DNA of 64,000 bases. Origin: Budorcas taxicolor. Lineage: Eukaryota > Chordata > Mammalia > Artiodactyla > Bovidae. Shown one piece after another: positions 44,144 to 57,200 of the stretch. How positions within the stretch are numbered: position 1 is the stretch's first letter; each line of letters opens with the position of its first letter. The stretch is taken from positions 1,214,272-1,278,271 of the forward strand of contig NC_068910.1 in NCBI RefSeq assembly GCF_023091745.1, read 5' to 3'. Below the pieces are notes generated by a model. It ran no database searches and was not told where the DNA came from. It saw nothing but the letters and a program-made list of their open reading frames with translations. A program made the translations under genes and the position numbers.

Positions 44144-47100
44144 CCCCCAGGCGTGCTCTCTGCAGCAGCTGCCCGGCTTTCCCAGTGGCGTAGGGGTCTG
44201 GAGCCCACAGCCTCGCCAGCACTGGCGGTCGTCCGGCTCTCTGGCTGCACCTGTCCGACTGTGTGATGTGCTCTGTCGTCCTCCGGCCGGGGGCTGAGGT
44301 GGGGCCGGGAGACAGGGAGGGGGCGCCTGGGGTCGGGAGCAGACGCTGGGCACCGGTGACTGACTTCTGCCTGGGGCCAGGCAGCAGGACCCGGGGTGCT
44401 GGAGCAGGGCGGCGTGGGGCCCCGAGTCGTGGGGCAGATGAAAGGGGCTCCGATCCACTGTGTTTCACGCCCGTCAGGTGCGGCCCTTGGATTCTGGGCG
44501 AGCGGCCGCAAGGCCCTGGGCGGAAGCTTGGCGCAGCGCCATTGTTGACCCTTTGTACTGGATGGGAGAGTATCTGCCTTGCAGGCCAGGCCGGGGATCA
44601 GGTATTTGGAATGCATAGCTAATGCGTTCCACCCGGACCTTTGTCATTATTATTCCACAGAATCACATCCAATTGACGATTTCCAAGCGTCCTTGTACAT
44701 TTCGCCAGTGGAGCAGGGCGGGCTGCCCGGGAGCCACCCCTCCAGCCTCGCCCACCTGTTGTCAGGGCCCCTCTCCTGGGTGTAGAGGAGGGGCTGTCCC
44801 GTGGGAGGACAGCCTCCCTACAAGGAGGGCGTCGCAGGGATGCCCTTTCTCTAAAGGAAGGTTTCTCCTCAGGGCTGGCGGGGCTGGGGGTGGGCAAGGG
44901 ACAGGCGCCGTCCAGGTGGGGCAGGCTGGGGCGGGCAACCGCTCCCAGCCCTGCAGGGCCGCCCGCGTGCCTCCCCAGTCCCTCCCCGCGGCAGCCCCTC
45001 TGCCGGCCAGCAGCCTCGTCTCCTGTGCCTGCAGGATGGACACGGCCACTCAGGGCTGAGCCTCAGACACCTTCAGGGCGGCGGGGACTGCGGTCCATTC
45101 AGCAGCAGTTACTAGAAAGTTGGCTTGGCCCAGCCTTTCTGGGGGCTGGTTGTGGAAAATCTCTCTAGAGCCTTAAATAAATTCTATTTGTGATTTCGTA
45201 ATTCAGCTTCTAGGAAACATCGACAGGAGCCAGAGCCGTGCGCTCAGAGACGGCCTCGCCTCCCTCAGCAGCCGCCGGTGGGCAGCCGAGGTCCCTGTGC
45301 CGCCCTTCCTGGAAACGGTGTTGACGGAGGGATTTAAAGCAGGAAAGCGCCCATTAAGTGTGACGTTAAGTGAAGCCGCAGGCCCGGCATCCCGCTCCCG
45401 CCCGGCGCAGCAGTGCCCGGCCCCGCAGACCCAGGCATGCGTGGAGGGCGCCACAGGCATGCGCGGCGGGCGCCGCAGCAGTGCCCGGCCGTGGCCAAGA
45501 TGCGGGAGGGGCTGTTCCCGGTTGTTTCCCTCCCCGCATTGTTTCCGCGAATGTCTGTGATGAGCATCCTCAGTCTGTCCATCCTCCCCACCCGGGTACC
45601 TGGACTCAGCCCCGCGCAGGGCCTGCTTGACAGGGCGGCACCTCGCACGGTCTTTGCTCTGCGTCTGTTGGCGATTTGGGGCTCTTCCTTTAATCTAAAC
45701 GCATTTTAAGGTTTCGGGGCCAGGCTGTTCTGTGGCTTTTGTTGAGGAAACATGAAGAAAATCTGCCTTCCTCGTATTTGTTTAACTACTAAAGCATTTA
45801 AGATATTTTTCCTTCTCTGAGATACCCGAAACACAGCTGACTCGTCGTCACGGTGCGGGGCTGGAAGCTCGCCCACGGTTAGCTGCGTGCGGTGGAGGGG
45901 CGGAGTTCACAGAAGCAGCTGCCGCGCCAAAGAGAGCTGAGCCTGGGTCTTGCTGAGCGCCGAGTTTGGTGACTGCAGAAGGAGCGCCCCAAAGCCCCCC
46001 GAGCCACGGTTGCTGCCAGCTCTGCCGTCTGCGGGGTGGGGGGCCCTCCGTCCTCAGCCGCAGAAGGCGCCTCCCAGGCGGAGCTGCAGGTGCAGGAAGC
46101 CGTCCGTTCTCAAAGATGCCCGAACCTTGGCGCTGGCCCTGGAAGCTGGGCTGGGGGCTGGGCAGAGGGCAGAGCCGGGGTCTGCTGCAAGGACTTGCTG
46201 TGAGGTGGGGTCCCCACGGCGGCCCGAGAGCCAGACTGGGCTGGGGGGGAGCTCCGGCCTGTCTCTGCAGCAAGAGGTGAAGACTCCCAGCAGGGCCGGG
46301 GGTGGGGCTGGAGAGTGGGCAGCCCGAGCCAGCAGGGAGGCCTCAGAAGGCGCGCCGGTGCCGCTCGGCCGGCTTGTGTGAGGGTCGGTGCCCAGGCAGA
46401 AAGATGAGGAAGCAGCCCCTTTACAGGGATTGTCTCAGCCCAAATGGCTCGTGAAGAGAAAGTCCGGATGGAACGACCCCTCGTGATGGACTGCATGACG
46501 GACACACGCACACATGGCCCTGTGCTGGGTCTCCTGGCCCTCCTGCGCGTGGGGTCTGTGGAGCAGGAGGGAGTTGCTGGGCTCACGGGATGTGTGGCTG
46601 GGGTGTGTGCTCTGACGCAGGAACACAGAGGCCCTTTATACAGCCTCAAATACAAAGCCATTGTTTTCCGACTGTGAAACTAAAACAGACCTATTTTAGA
46701 AAATTTGGATAATAGGCAAATTATAAGGAAGAAAGTCAGCATCTAGTTGACATGGTTGAAATTATAAATTTTATGTACGTTTTTTCTGCGGCTTTTAACA
46801 CGTCGCCATTGTATTCTAGGCAGTTTTCCCCACACCATTAATCACGTTCTGTGAGCACCGTGGTTTCACGCCCGCAGGCATCCCATCGTGTGAACGGGGA
46901 ACAGCGGACGCGCCTCGGCTCAGAGACATGTGCTCAGAAACCCACAGTGACTCCCTGGTCCTGCTCACTCCGGAGCCTGGGCTCCCCACCTGTGACCTGG
47001 GGGCCCAGTCGGTCCGGCGGGCTCCGTGGGGCGGGAGCGTCAAGCAGCGGCCGCCCAGCCCCGGCCTCGTGTTGGAGCGCAGCCTTCCCTCTGCTGTGTG

Positions 47101-48504
47101 CTTCCCTCTCTCGCGCCCGCGTGTGCCCTGCGTGTGTGTGGGGGCCGCTGTGCACCCCCTTTGCACCAAGGCAGAAGTGCGCACACGCTCAGCCGCCCCC
47201 TCCGGCCCTGGACTCTGGTTCTGTTCCCATGCTCTGGAGCAGCGGTGCCCAGGCTGAGCCCGAGCACCGGGCCGTGCTGGGCTGGTTACTCCGTGGGGCT
47301 TGCACACAGGCGTGACACCGCAGGGCCACGGGCACGTGTGTGTTCACGCTTCCTATCCGCACCACCGGGTTCCCTCAGAAGGCAGAACCTGCCTGCGCAC
47401 CCAACCCTAAGCAGGGCTCGTGGCGAGCCCTGGGTCACCGGCCCCCGAGTCCACGTGCCCCCGCCCCTCACCGTGGCCCTTCCTCCCTGTGGCCACGCCA
47501 CCCTCCCCGAGCAGCCTGGGCCCCACCCCTCCTGGGGACCCTTCCTTCTGGTGGGCAGGCCTCACTGCCGCCAGCCAGTCCCGCCTGCACGGACGCCCCT
47601 CTACCGAACAATGAGCACATTCAGGCCTGACTCGTGTTTTCAGTTATTAAAAAGCGGAGCCGCCTGTCTCTGCCTGTGACTTTCATCTCCGAGCCTTTAT
47701 TTCCCCGCCCCCCTTCCCATCGCCTCGTGTCTGCAGGTCCAGCCCCGCTGTCCCTGCGTGCAGGCCTTCTGGACGAGTGCTGGCTCCCCGGCAGCGCCGA
47801 TGCCTGTGGCCCTGAGTGATTTTGTCGGGCTCGGGGCTGTGGCCGGGAGGGCAGTGGTCGTCCTTGCCCGCACATCCCCGGGGCCTCACTCACACTTGCT
47901 TCCACACAGCTCTGGAGCCGGCACCCAGGTCCATCCTCTCCCCTCGTCCAGAGCTGGTGGAGCCCTGTCTGCCTTGGGCTAGCTTAGTTGTTTTAAAGTT
48001 TATGTCTTCCGATGGTCTTTCAGCATTTCCTCCTAGGAATAGTTCTTCTGCTTGAATTATATCTGATAAAAGCAAAGTCCCAAGAAACGATCTTCAGTGA
48101 GAACCTTAGGCCTCCCAAGACAGCCAGAAGCACGGGACCGGGCAGCCATGCCCTCGGCTTCAGGAAGGTGCTCCCTGGGCAGCAGGGTGGATGCTGACAC
48201 GGCTGAGCCCTGGCTGCACACGTGGGGACCCTGGGCCGCGGGGCTCTAGCGGAGGAGGGCCTTCCCACGCAGCGCCCCATCCTCCAAGCCGTCCGCCGCC
48301 CTCAGGGCCCGTGGGCGCCACGCAGCAGACTGTCAGCGCTTGGCGTCCAGGCTGTGTGCTCTGCTAGAACGCACCTCTGGGCACCATGTGGAATCTCTGA
48401 GAGTCTCTGTCTTAGAAGCAGAGACTGAAGGGCAAGTACGTTGTAACAGCTATGCCACCCACCTGGTGGTCGCACTCTGTCTTGGTTTTATCAAAGTGAT
48501 GTGC
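44144..48504. other. EEFSEC intron 1 segment, GC-rich
   Basis: No gene is supported. Bases 46670-46800 are AT-rich. Small direct duplications occur around 45407-45490 (gcagtgcccggcc twice, ggcatgcg twice). The rest is unique GC-rich sequence with no feature I can name. Confidence 0.45.
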
Positions 48505-48912
48505 TAAGTGCGTCACCATCAGGGCGCTGAAGAACAGATGCGCTTGAGCTGAGGTGCAGGAGAAGACTCTTGAGTCCCTTTGACTGCAAGGAGGTCCAAC
48601 CAGCCCATTCTAAAGGAGATCAGTCCTGGGTGTTCATTGGAAGGACTGATGCTGACGCTGAAGCTGAAACCCCAATCCTTTGGCCACCTGATGCAAAGAA
48701 CTGGCTCATTGGAAAAGACCCCGATGCTGGGAAAGATTGAAGGTGGGAGGAGAAGGGGACGACAGAGGATGAGACGGTTGGATGGCATCACCGACTCAAT
48801 GGACATGAGTTTGAGTAAACTCCAGGAGTTGGCGATGGATAGAGAGGCCTGGCGTGTTGCAGTCCATGGGTCGCAGAGTTGGACACGACTGGGTGACTGA
48901 GCTGAACTGAAC
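48505..48912 (+). mobile_element. BovB LINE 3' end fragment
   Basis: It translates in one frame to the BovB C-terminus: TARRSNQPILKEISPGCSLE, then GRRRGRQRMRRLDGITDSMD and MSLSKLQELAMDREAWRVAV. The end, gacacgactgggtgactgag, then ctgaactgaa, is the BovB 3' terminus. It is less diverged than the copy at 7160-8337 and shorter (5' truncated). Confidence 0.93.
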
Positions 48913-49380
48913 CATCAAGGAAATGAAGGCTGTGTCTAAAGTCCCAGGGCCACATGTACCCGCTTCTCTGCCCTGGCACGCCAGCTCACACGCCGGGGTC
49001 TGCAGACCTGGGGCTGAACAGCTTAGTCGCCTCTTCCCTGCTCATCCTGGCTTTACCGCATGCCCACTGTGAGCCGGCCTCCAATCCCGTGGCGGGGGAC
49101 ACAGAAAGACGTCCCCTCTCCGAGCACCAACGTGAGCCCTCCTTGGTGGCTGAGCTTTTACCGCTCTGCAGCCACACCTCGGGGGAGACTGTGGGTTGGA
49201 ACCGTAGCAGCACTGAGCTGTGCAGAAATGAGTGGGCCACAGGCCTCGCAGCTGCGCCAGAGCTGTGGGGGAGCAGGCCTCTGTCCTTTGTGGCCAGGGC
49301 TGCCCCGTGAGGATGCTTCTGGTCACCGGGTGCGCGAGGCACCTTAGGGTGGAGCGGAGGTACTCAGGGACGAGAGACGC

Positions 49381-49559
49381 TCGAGGCCGTCCAGGCCTGG
49401 GGCAGTTTGCTGTTGATCGTCTGGTTACCACTGGTGGTCCCAGACTCGAGCTGTTCGCAGTGCACCCTGGCCGTCTTAATCTCTGCACATGACTTTGCTG
49501 TTAGTTTTTACTGTTGTTGGGGGCACATTCCTGCCACTGCAGTGGAATCTGCCTGATCA
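49381..49559 (+). repeat. 179-bp direct duplicate, copy 1
   Basis: Begins tcgaggccgtccaggcctgg and ends gaatctgcctgatca. It aligns without any gap to 50682-50860, with seven differences by eye (about 96 percent identity), all of them transitions. Confidence 0.95.
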
Positions 49560-50681
49560 AAGGCCCCAGACCCCGGCACAGGCTGCTCTGGTCTCAGGCA
49601 GCCTTTGTCTGCGAGAAGCTTGGCCTGTAAACGTTTTATTAGACCATTAAGTGGCCTGCAGCTCTCCCACGCTCACTAACGCCGGAGAGGGCCGTGCACA
49701 CGCGTCTGCTTTTCTGAAACTCTCGCTCTTCCAGAGGCTTTGTTACCCTTTGACCTGATTTTCTCCGAGTCTCGCCCTGCAGATCTGGCTTCACCTGCGT
49801 GGCCGGGATGACCGTCTGTAGGGAGGACCTCCCTGGAGTGGGAGGAGTGCTGATGACGTCAGGGGCCAGAGCTCCGCCAGCCCTCCGGCAGCCCCATGCC
49901 TCCTAAGCACAGCTCTGCTCTTGAGCCTCCTGGCCGTGTGGCACCGGGGGCGGGGGCTCGAGGGCACCACCTGGACTGCGCCTGCGTCCTCTTCAGGGTG
50001 GCACGGTGATCCCGCGCGTCTCACCGCGCAGCCTCGGCAGCGCGCACAGCGTAAGTCGCTCCGGCACCCGGTGCCGTGGCCCGTGCGGTGCGAGGCGTTC
50101 TGGGGGGCTGCCCGGGGACCCAGGCAGCGTTGGGTCCTTCCTCTGGCCAGAATCTGCAGCCCCATGTTAGTGGCCCCCTCGGGCCCCAGGGCAGGCAGAA
50201 GGTCCCTGTGTGGGTGACCAGCCACCAGCCTCGAATGCTGTCCGGGTCCTCATCAGGGCCTGGAGGAAGGGCTGAAGTGGAGGCCCCCTCTGTGCCGGGG
50301 GCTGAGCTCATCGCCAGACCCCAAGTCAATGTCGCAGCTCGTCACAACTGCAGAAGAGTCTTCCCAGCCTGTCCGCATCTTACCGACCGTTGAGGCTGCG
50401 GACACGCCGCTCGCTCTGTACTCTCGCTCGAGCCGTGGGCAAGGCTGGAGGCACGTGTGTGCTGGCCTGGAGGGCGCAGCGTGGGGGAGGCGCGGTGCAG
50501 CGGGGCACACCTGCACACCCCTCACAGTCCCTGCTGACTTGGCATTTCTGGACCATCCTTAATATTTTACTGCTATTTGACAAGAAAAAATTTCGACCTA
50601 AGAAAAATCATTCAGTGACAGATCGCTGATGTAACATAAGTTGGTGAGAAACACGATGTGAGATGTAAGTTTCAGCTTCCT

Positions 50682-50860
50682 TCGAGGCCGTCCAGGCCTG
50701 GGGCAGTTTGCTGCTGATCGTCTGGTTACCACTGGTGGTCCCAGACTCGAGCTGTTCGCAGTGCACCCTGGCCGTCTTAATCTCTGCACACGACCTTGTT
50801 GTTAGTTTTTACTGTTGTTGGGGGCACATTCCTGCCGTTGCAGTGGAATCTGCCTGGTCA
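50682..50860 (+). repeat. 179-bp direct duplicate, copy 2
   Basis: Begins tcgaggccgtccaggcctgg and ends gaatctgcctggtca, 1301 bp downstream of copy 1 in the same orientation. Sequence on both outer sides differs from that around copy 1, so the duplication limits are sharp. Confidence 0.95.
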
Positions 50861-53800
50861 GAGTTATATCAGATGAAGTGTCTAAGCAAAATTCTGCCTC
50901 AGCCTGTGGCGGCACCTTCGAGAGTGTTTTCTCTGCGGGCCGGGACCAAGCAGACCCACGGCCGTCAGGGGACCCCAGAGTGTCTGCGGCAGGTGTCGGC
51001 AGTGGGGTTCCCCGAGGGCCCTTGTTTCGGGAGGGAGGCTGGGGACTGCTGGGCTCCGGGTCTCCTGAGGGCTGGTCAGGTGCCATTGAGAAGGCGTGTG
51101 GTCAGCAGAGACAGGATCCCCAGCCTCAGAGGCGGAGGCAGCCGCGCGGTGACGCCCATCGCGAAGGCCTGAGGGCGGCAGGGTGGGGTCCGGGCAGGTG
51201 GAGAACCGAGGCAGAAGGTGGGGTGTTGGGCAGTGAGGCCCCGGTGGCAGCAAGGCTCTGCTCAAACTCCAGCCCCGAGCTGCGGCCGCTGCACACGGAC
51301 GCTCAGTGGACGCTCCCTGCGGCCAGGCTTCCACACGCCCAGTGGGCTCGCGGGCTGATGTCCAGCTGACTCAGGCCCTGGGGGTGAGGGGTGAGTCCGC
51401 TGCGTTTAGGACGGGACCAGGCACAGAGAGGCCTCCGGGCCTTCCCGGGAGGGTCGGGCTCCGAGGAGGCGGCCCTCCCCTCCGTGTGACGTCGGGAGCA
51501 GCCCTGAGAGCTCAGGGCCGGAGATGTGCGGCCCCTGCAGGTCGGGTGAGGCGAGGGTGCAAACTGGCACTGGGGTTGCTTGGAAAATGCCCTGAAAGGT
51601 CAAAGGCAGGATGCTGAGGGGAGGAGAGTCGGTGAAGCCTGTTGGTGTGTAGTCTTCATTTGCGAAAGGCAGAAATTCCACCCAAACTGCTGCTTGGAAC
51701 CAGCGCAGTTTGTGGGCCGGATTCAGGCACAGCTGGATCGAGGCCTGCCTCCGGCCACTGCCTCTGTGTGGTTCTGGAGCTGCCCGGGGCGCTCAGCGCG
51801 GCTCCTTTTTGCCGGTCAGCGCCCCTGCCGAAGACGCAGGACAGACTGAGCGGCCAGCTGGGCCCAGCCTGTGCCTGGCGCTGGGCCCAGGGTTCCTGCC
51901 ACATTCGGGGGCTGAGCTGGGACCAGGGTCCCGGGGGAGAGCAGCGCCCTGGGCGGCTGGCGGGCAGGGTACGGGGGCCCTTCGTGGGTCTCCAGCCCCT
52001 CAGAGCGGGAGCTGTTCTCACGGCCGCCAGCCCCGCAGAGCTCCTGGCTTCCGTTACAAACCAAGCATTCGGCTATTTTTCTTGCTCTGGGAATTGTTGA
52101 TAAAAACTGTCTGTTTAGTTGAAACATTGCAAAAGTTATACAGGAAAAATAAACAGATCTGAGGACCTGGCCGGTTGTGGCCTGGAGGGACATCAAAGGT
52201 TGGCTGGTCACCAGGCCCCGCTTGCACTGGGGCGTGTCGTGTCCACCGCAGGCCGAGGGCTGGACACCAGCTCCAAATACAGCGCTGCGCTCGGGCTGGG
52301 CGTCCTGAGCCCCCACTGGAGCAGCGGGTGGTCTGCACAGGCCTTCCTCCCGCCCCAGTCCAAGGGGGCCCAGGGAGCACCCCCTGGCGGCCCCCTCAGG
52401 CTTGCACGGGGGCCTCCCCACACCTCTCCTCCCTGGCACCCGGCCCGCTCCCCCCACCTCCCAGGAGCGCTCACCAGGGCCCTGTGTGCCGCTTGCAGAG
52501 GCCAGGGTCTCAGGCAGGTGCTGGCTGGGCCACGCTCAGAGCAGGCCCGGTGCTCCCACTGGCTGTGGCTGCGGCTGCGGCTGGGCTGCAGGGCTGGGCA
52601 CTGAGGCTGGAAGCTTTCCGGGGGCAGGGGCAGACCGTCCCCTGTGGCAGCGTCAGGTCCCTGGCGTGGCTGAGGGAGCCCTCTGGGGTGGACTCTGAGC
52701 GGGTAACACGCAGCCAAGCGTCTCCATACTAGCGTCTTAGTATGTAGTTGCTTTCATTATAAATTATTTGCAGTTGTCGTAAAGTACGTTTTCTTGTCCC
52801 AGTTTTGGGAAGGAGCACAAGAAGAGGAAGATAAAAACCGCCCAAGGCTTGGGGGCTCGGGGCGGCTGCAGAGCTCGCCAGAGGGGCGCGCAGGGGCGGG
52901 GGCCGTCCCGGGAGGGGCAGGGAGCCGCGTCGGGGCCAGAGCGCGCACGCTTTCTCTCATCCCACGTCCCTCTTACGGGCTCTCTGCACGAGGCGCTGAG
53001 GGCCGAGGAGCACGCCCTGCACGGGTGTGCTCTGCGGGACTCAGGGCCCTGACATCCAGAGGGGAGTGAAGGACAAAGCCCGGCCGCAGCGGGCTGCCCG
53101 AGCGGCCTTCTGTGCCGCCTGGCCCCGACCCAGACGGGCCTGTGAGAACCGCTCCAGAAGCAGCTGGAGACAGACTGTGCTCTCAGCCTTTCTGCTTTCC
53201 TTGTTACCAGAAAAATAATCGGCTCCGTGTCTCACACACTTGATGAAGCAGCCCAGACACCAGCTGTAGCTCAGGACGGTTTCTGCTCTCCTTGCTTTCA
53301 GACGGGAGATGGGCGGGCTCCCAGCCGAGCGCAGGGCCCGCATCCGGGCTCAGCACGTCTGTTCTGGTCCGTCCATCCTCCCCACCTCCCGGCTCTGCTG
53401 GGCGTGGTGCTGGGCCGGGGGCCTTGGGGGCCCGAAGCGCGCGTGCTGGGGCAGCGCCCCCTCCCCCTGGCACCCAGCCGGCGGCTCTCCGTGTCAGGGT
53501 GCTGTGCTCTTTCTGGTTTGGGGCCTTCCCTGTGGCCTCCTTCCTAAGGAGGCTGGGACCCTCTCCCCTCCCATCAGCCGAAGGGGCCGAGATGCTCACA
53601 GAGGGAGGCGGGGAGGCTGCTGTGAAGGAGCTCGTGGGGGGCAGAGCAGCAGGCCCCGCCGGCCACTCCCTGGACTCACCACCGCTCCACGGGCCTCCGG
53701 GAGCCCGCCTGACTCACCACCTCGGGCCCTCGGTACCCGTGTGGGGGGTCCAGGGGGTCTGGGCCCCCTGAGGCGAGTGGTGTCTACCGCACAGACCGTC

Positions 53801-54074
53801 CCCCGGGACCTCTGCCCGCCGCCCCGGCCTGAGACCATCCCCTCAGCCTCCCGCTGTACCCACGAAGCTTGGTAATGCTTCCTGGGAGTTGGTATATGTG
53901 ATTTTATTCCTCACCGGTTATTTTTTTAAAAGTCTCTCCCCGCCCCAGTCATTTATGCGTATTGAGAATCTGATTCTCAAAATAGAGGAAACTCTCAATT
54001 CCTCAAAATAGAGGAGAGGACCAGGGGGCGTTTGGGAGTCTGGTCACTGAGGACGCCGCCCGTGGGTGTCTGTT

Positions 54075-54240
54075 CTGTCGCGCTTATGTGGCCGTGCGGT
54101 CCTCGGTCGCGGCGTGCGGACTCTTCGGGTGCAGCTTGTGGGCTCTCGCTCCTGGAGCAGGGGTCGAGCCCGGGCCCCCCGCAGTGGGAGCTCAGAGTCT
54201 CAGCTGCTGGGCCCCCCGGGCAGCCCCCACCCGCAAGCAT
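54075..54240 (-). mobile_element. CHR-type tRNA-derived SINE, antisense
   Basis: The plus strand runs tatgtggccgtgcggtcctc, tgcagcttgtgggctctcgc, ggagcaggggtcgagcccgg and gggagctcagagtctcagct, then a ctgggccccccgggcag end. The order matches a reversed CHR-type SINE, GC-rich and diverged. Confidence 0.65.
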
Positions 54241-57200
54241 CTGACGTGGTGTCTTCCTGCTGAGGCCCCGAGTCTGAAGTTTCAGGGCCTGCTTTCCGTG
54301 TTCTGGGCCGGGAGTCTTGTCTCTGAACCACATAGACCCTGGCGGCTCGCTCAGCTGCTCCGCGTGCCCTTGTCCTGCCGGCCACCCTGCCCGCCCCACC
54401 CTGAGGAGCGCGCCGGCCAGGTACAGGGCGCGCCCAGCGCTTCTGTCTGCGTTTCCCGCTGCGCTTCCGAGCAGTCGTCGGGGGCGGGGATGGCTCCATC
54501 AGCAGGGGTGGGGGCAGTGGCGTGTGGACTGCTCAGCCTTACCGTAGTCCAACAAGGGATCTGGTCTTGTCCTGGGGTTCTGGGACAGAGCCCCTGAAAC
54601 CTGGGAATGCCCCAGTGGTCGTGGTGGGCCCCTGGACCACATCTGAGCTCCTACTGGGGGAGACAGAGGCCAGCAGTATGACTGGGGACCAGCTCTGGGC
54701 CAGAGACAGCATCCTGACTGCCTGTCCTCTGCCCCTGCCTGAGGTCAGGGTCAAGCGGACTGAGTTCAGTCCCGTGGCCAGGGTCTGAATTACTCATGCC
54801 CAAGCAGTGAGAGCCCAGTAGAAGTCTGGGCCCAGGGCTCTGCAGGCCTTTGTAGCTGGTACAGAGGTTGATGGCGGGCGAGGTACCCTGAGCCCATAGG
54901 GGAGGCGGGGGCGTGTGTGGCCCATGTGTCTCTCCCTTCAGCTGGTCCGGGTTCGTGTCCTGCTTGGTAACGTTGTAATCGGCCACCCGTCCTGGGTTCT
55001 GTGGCTGTGGCGCCTTCTGTGTCTGTTCTCAGAGACCTCGCCCTGGGGTGGGGGTGACCAGGGCCCAACCCCGAGACAGCCTGGCCGCGAGGGGCCCTGG
55101 TGGATGCTGTGGGGCGTCGTCTCCCCGCCCCGGGTCTTCACAGGGTGCTGTGCCCCGTCACTCCCGGCTTGAGTCTGAGAGGCTCGCCTCCGGGGTGCAG
55201 GAGGCGGCAGAGCGGGCTCTGATGCGTGGGTGTAGGGGCCAGGGGCAGAGAGACGCTCAGGACCGGGGCCCAGGGGAGACGCTCAGGGCCGAGGTACAGG
55301 GGCCAGCCCCCGTGCCATGATCACAGAGAGGAGGTTGGTGGTCCTTGAAGGAGAGGTGCCCAGGGGTTCTGTGCTGCTGACCGCCGTCAGGAGTCCCTGA
55401 AGGAGGACACAGGACCCTTTGGGCCCATGAGGCTGACGGACTTTTCCCACGAAGACCCGTGTTTCCATCCCAGGCGACCATGTGTGCTGCCCTCCATGGG
55501 GGGCAGCACAGCCCCGAGTTGTTGCAGAGAAGCGGGGTCTGGTTCCCGAGCCAGCAGCCAGCGCCTCCGGCCCTTCCGAGGGGTCTGGCCCATCCCCAGG
55601 GTCTGGGGAATGCAGGACGCATCCCTGCCACATCCTCGCTGGACCGGCCCCTTCCCCACTCCCCCTCCTCCTGCCCCCTCCACCCCTGGCCGCGGAATTC
55701 CCCTCTGCGGTGCTTGCTCAGCACAGACTTTGCTTCTTGCTTTGATGTCCTCCACTGCGTTGACCTTACAGATCTGCGTGTCTGCCCCACCGGATTGAGA
55801 GCTCCTCGAGGGCAGGGGTGGGCCGCGCTGGGGGCTGCGTATGGAGCGCGGAGGGGCCCAGCGTGGCTGGGGGGCAGCTGGGGAGGGAGGCGTGGGGGGA
55901 GAGGCCTGGGGGGGCGGCTGCTGCTCGGTTCCTCTGACTCTGTCCAGAAAAACGTCTGATTGTGTCTTGAACTCATTTTCGTTGCTTGCTTCAGTGGCCT
56001 CACTTGGCAGCTGAGGCCATATGCTAATTCCACCCTTTTCATGAAGGAATTTTGCTGATTTTACTGACTTTTTATGGTAGATTTCTCCCCCTTCCTTCTT
56101 TTTTTCTCCTGCTTCCCCAGTAAACAGATTCCTGAGACCACGCTCTCAGGCTCTGCGACCCTGCACGCTCCGACCTTGCCGCCCGAGGCAGCCTGGCCGG
56201 CCTCACCCTCCCAACCCCTGCTCCCGCCGTGCCTTCTCTGCCTCGGGGCTCGCCGTGGCTGGGGCCCTGTTTCTGGAAGGGCCTGCCTGTGTCTCAGGCC
56301 ACAGCAGCAAGCACCAGTGCTCAGAACTCCCCAGAACATGGCCCAGCTGTCTCGGAGTGGGGGCCCCTTCCCTGGCGGGGGGCGGCGGGGCCTGTGGCCT
56401 GGGCTGCTTGCTGCCCCACCCGGAGTCTCAGCGTGTCTTCTCCCACGTGGCCCCACGAGGGCCCCTCCTCCCCGTCACTGGGGTCCCAGGGGTCTTCTCC
56501 CGAGGAACGCAGCCTCTGCAGGTCTGGCTCTGGTGCTCACTGCGCCATCCTGCCTGGACACGGCTGCCCACCCTGCACCCTCCTCCCCTCGCGTTTCTGG
56601 CACATGGGCACTCGGCATGCCGGGGGCACACGCCCCAGGCCAGGGAGGAGTCCGGCCGCGGCTCACGGCGGGCTGCTCAGGGCCCTCACTGCCCCCCAGT
56701 TATCTGCGTTCCCTGCAGAGGGGCTTGCTCACCACCAGCTCCGAGTAGCGGGGGGCTGCAGGGGCTCCGGGGGTCACAGGATGCGGCTGTGCTGGGCATC
56801 GTGGGCCCCTGGGAGCCCAGGGGAGGGCCGCCTGGTCCAGACGGGGTGGTGGCATCTGAGCTGCAGTCCCCGCGTGTAGCACCAGGGGAAGGGGTGAGCG
56901 CGGGTGCCCAGGTCCCGGAATGCGGGGCTGACAGCCGGGCTGGGGCTGGTGGGGGAGGCTGAGGCGGGGCCAGCCCCAGCACCCTGCCTTCTGCCCCTCG
57001 GGGGGCTTGCACTGTCCCACGGTCTCGCCCACTCGGGGGGGCCCTTTGCTTGTGGACTCCAGGCTGTGGGCTGTGTGCCCACCGCCACAGCCACTCCACG
57101 TGCAGGACGTGGGCTGGACGGGGCACCTGGCCCCATTGGACGCCAGCAGCGAGGATGGCGTCTGTCCTCAGGGACGTGCCGGCCCTGGGCCACCGAGGTT

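Larger units (their letters stand above)
48913..54074. other. EEFSEC intron 1 segment containing a duplicated 179-bp block
   Basis: No gene is supported. It contains the direct duplicate pair 49381-49559 and 50682-50860 (listed). A possible L2 relic lies at about 49040-49130 (gcccactgtgagccggcctc). AT-rich patches occur at 50545-50680, 52060-52160, 52735-52800 and 53875-54010. Confidence 0.45.

Noticed and set aside
42748..44193. 481-codon open frame on the plus strand, full of cysteine, glycine and valine repeats
   Set aside because: It is produced entirely by the VNTR, whose units lack stops and shift frame at each 46-bp step. Similar frames exist in other phases and on the other strand.
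43618..44616. 332-codon minus-strand open frame
   Set aside because: It is the antisense reading of the same minisatellite with GC-rich flank. There is no homology, splice or start evidence.
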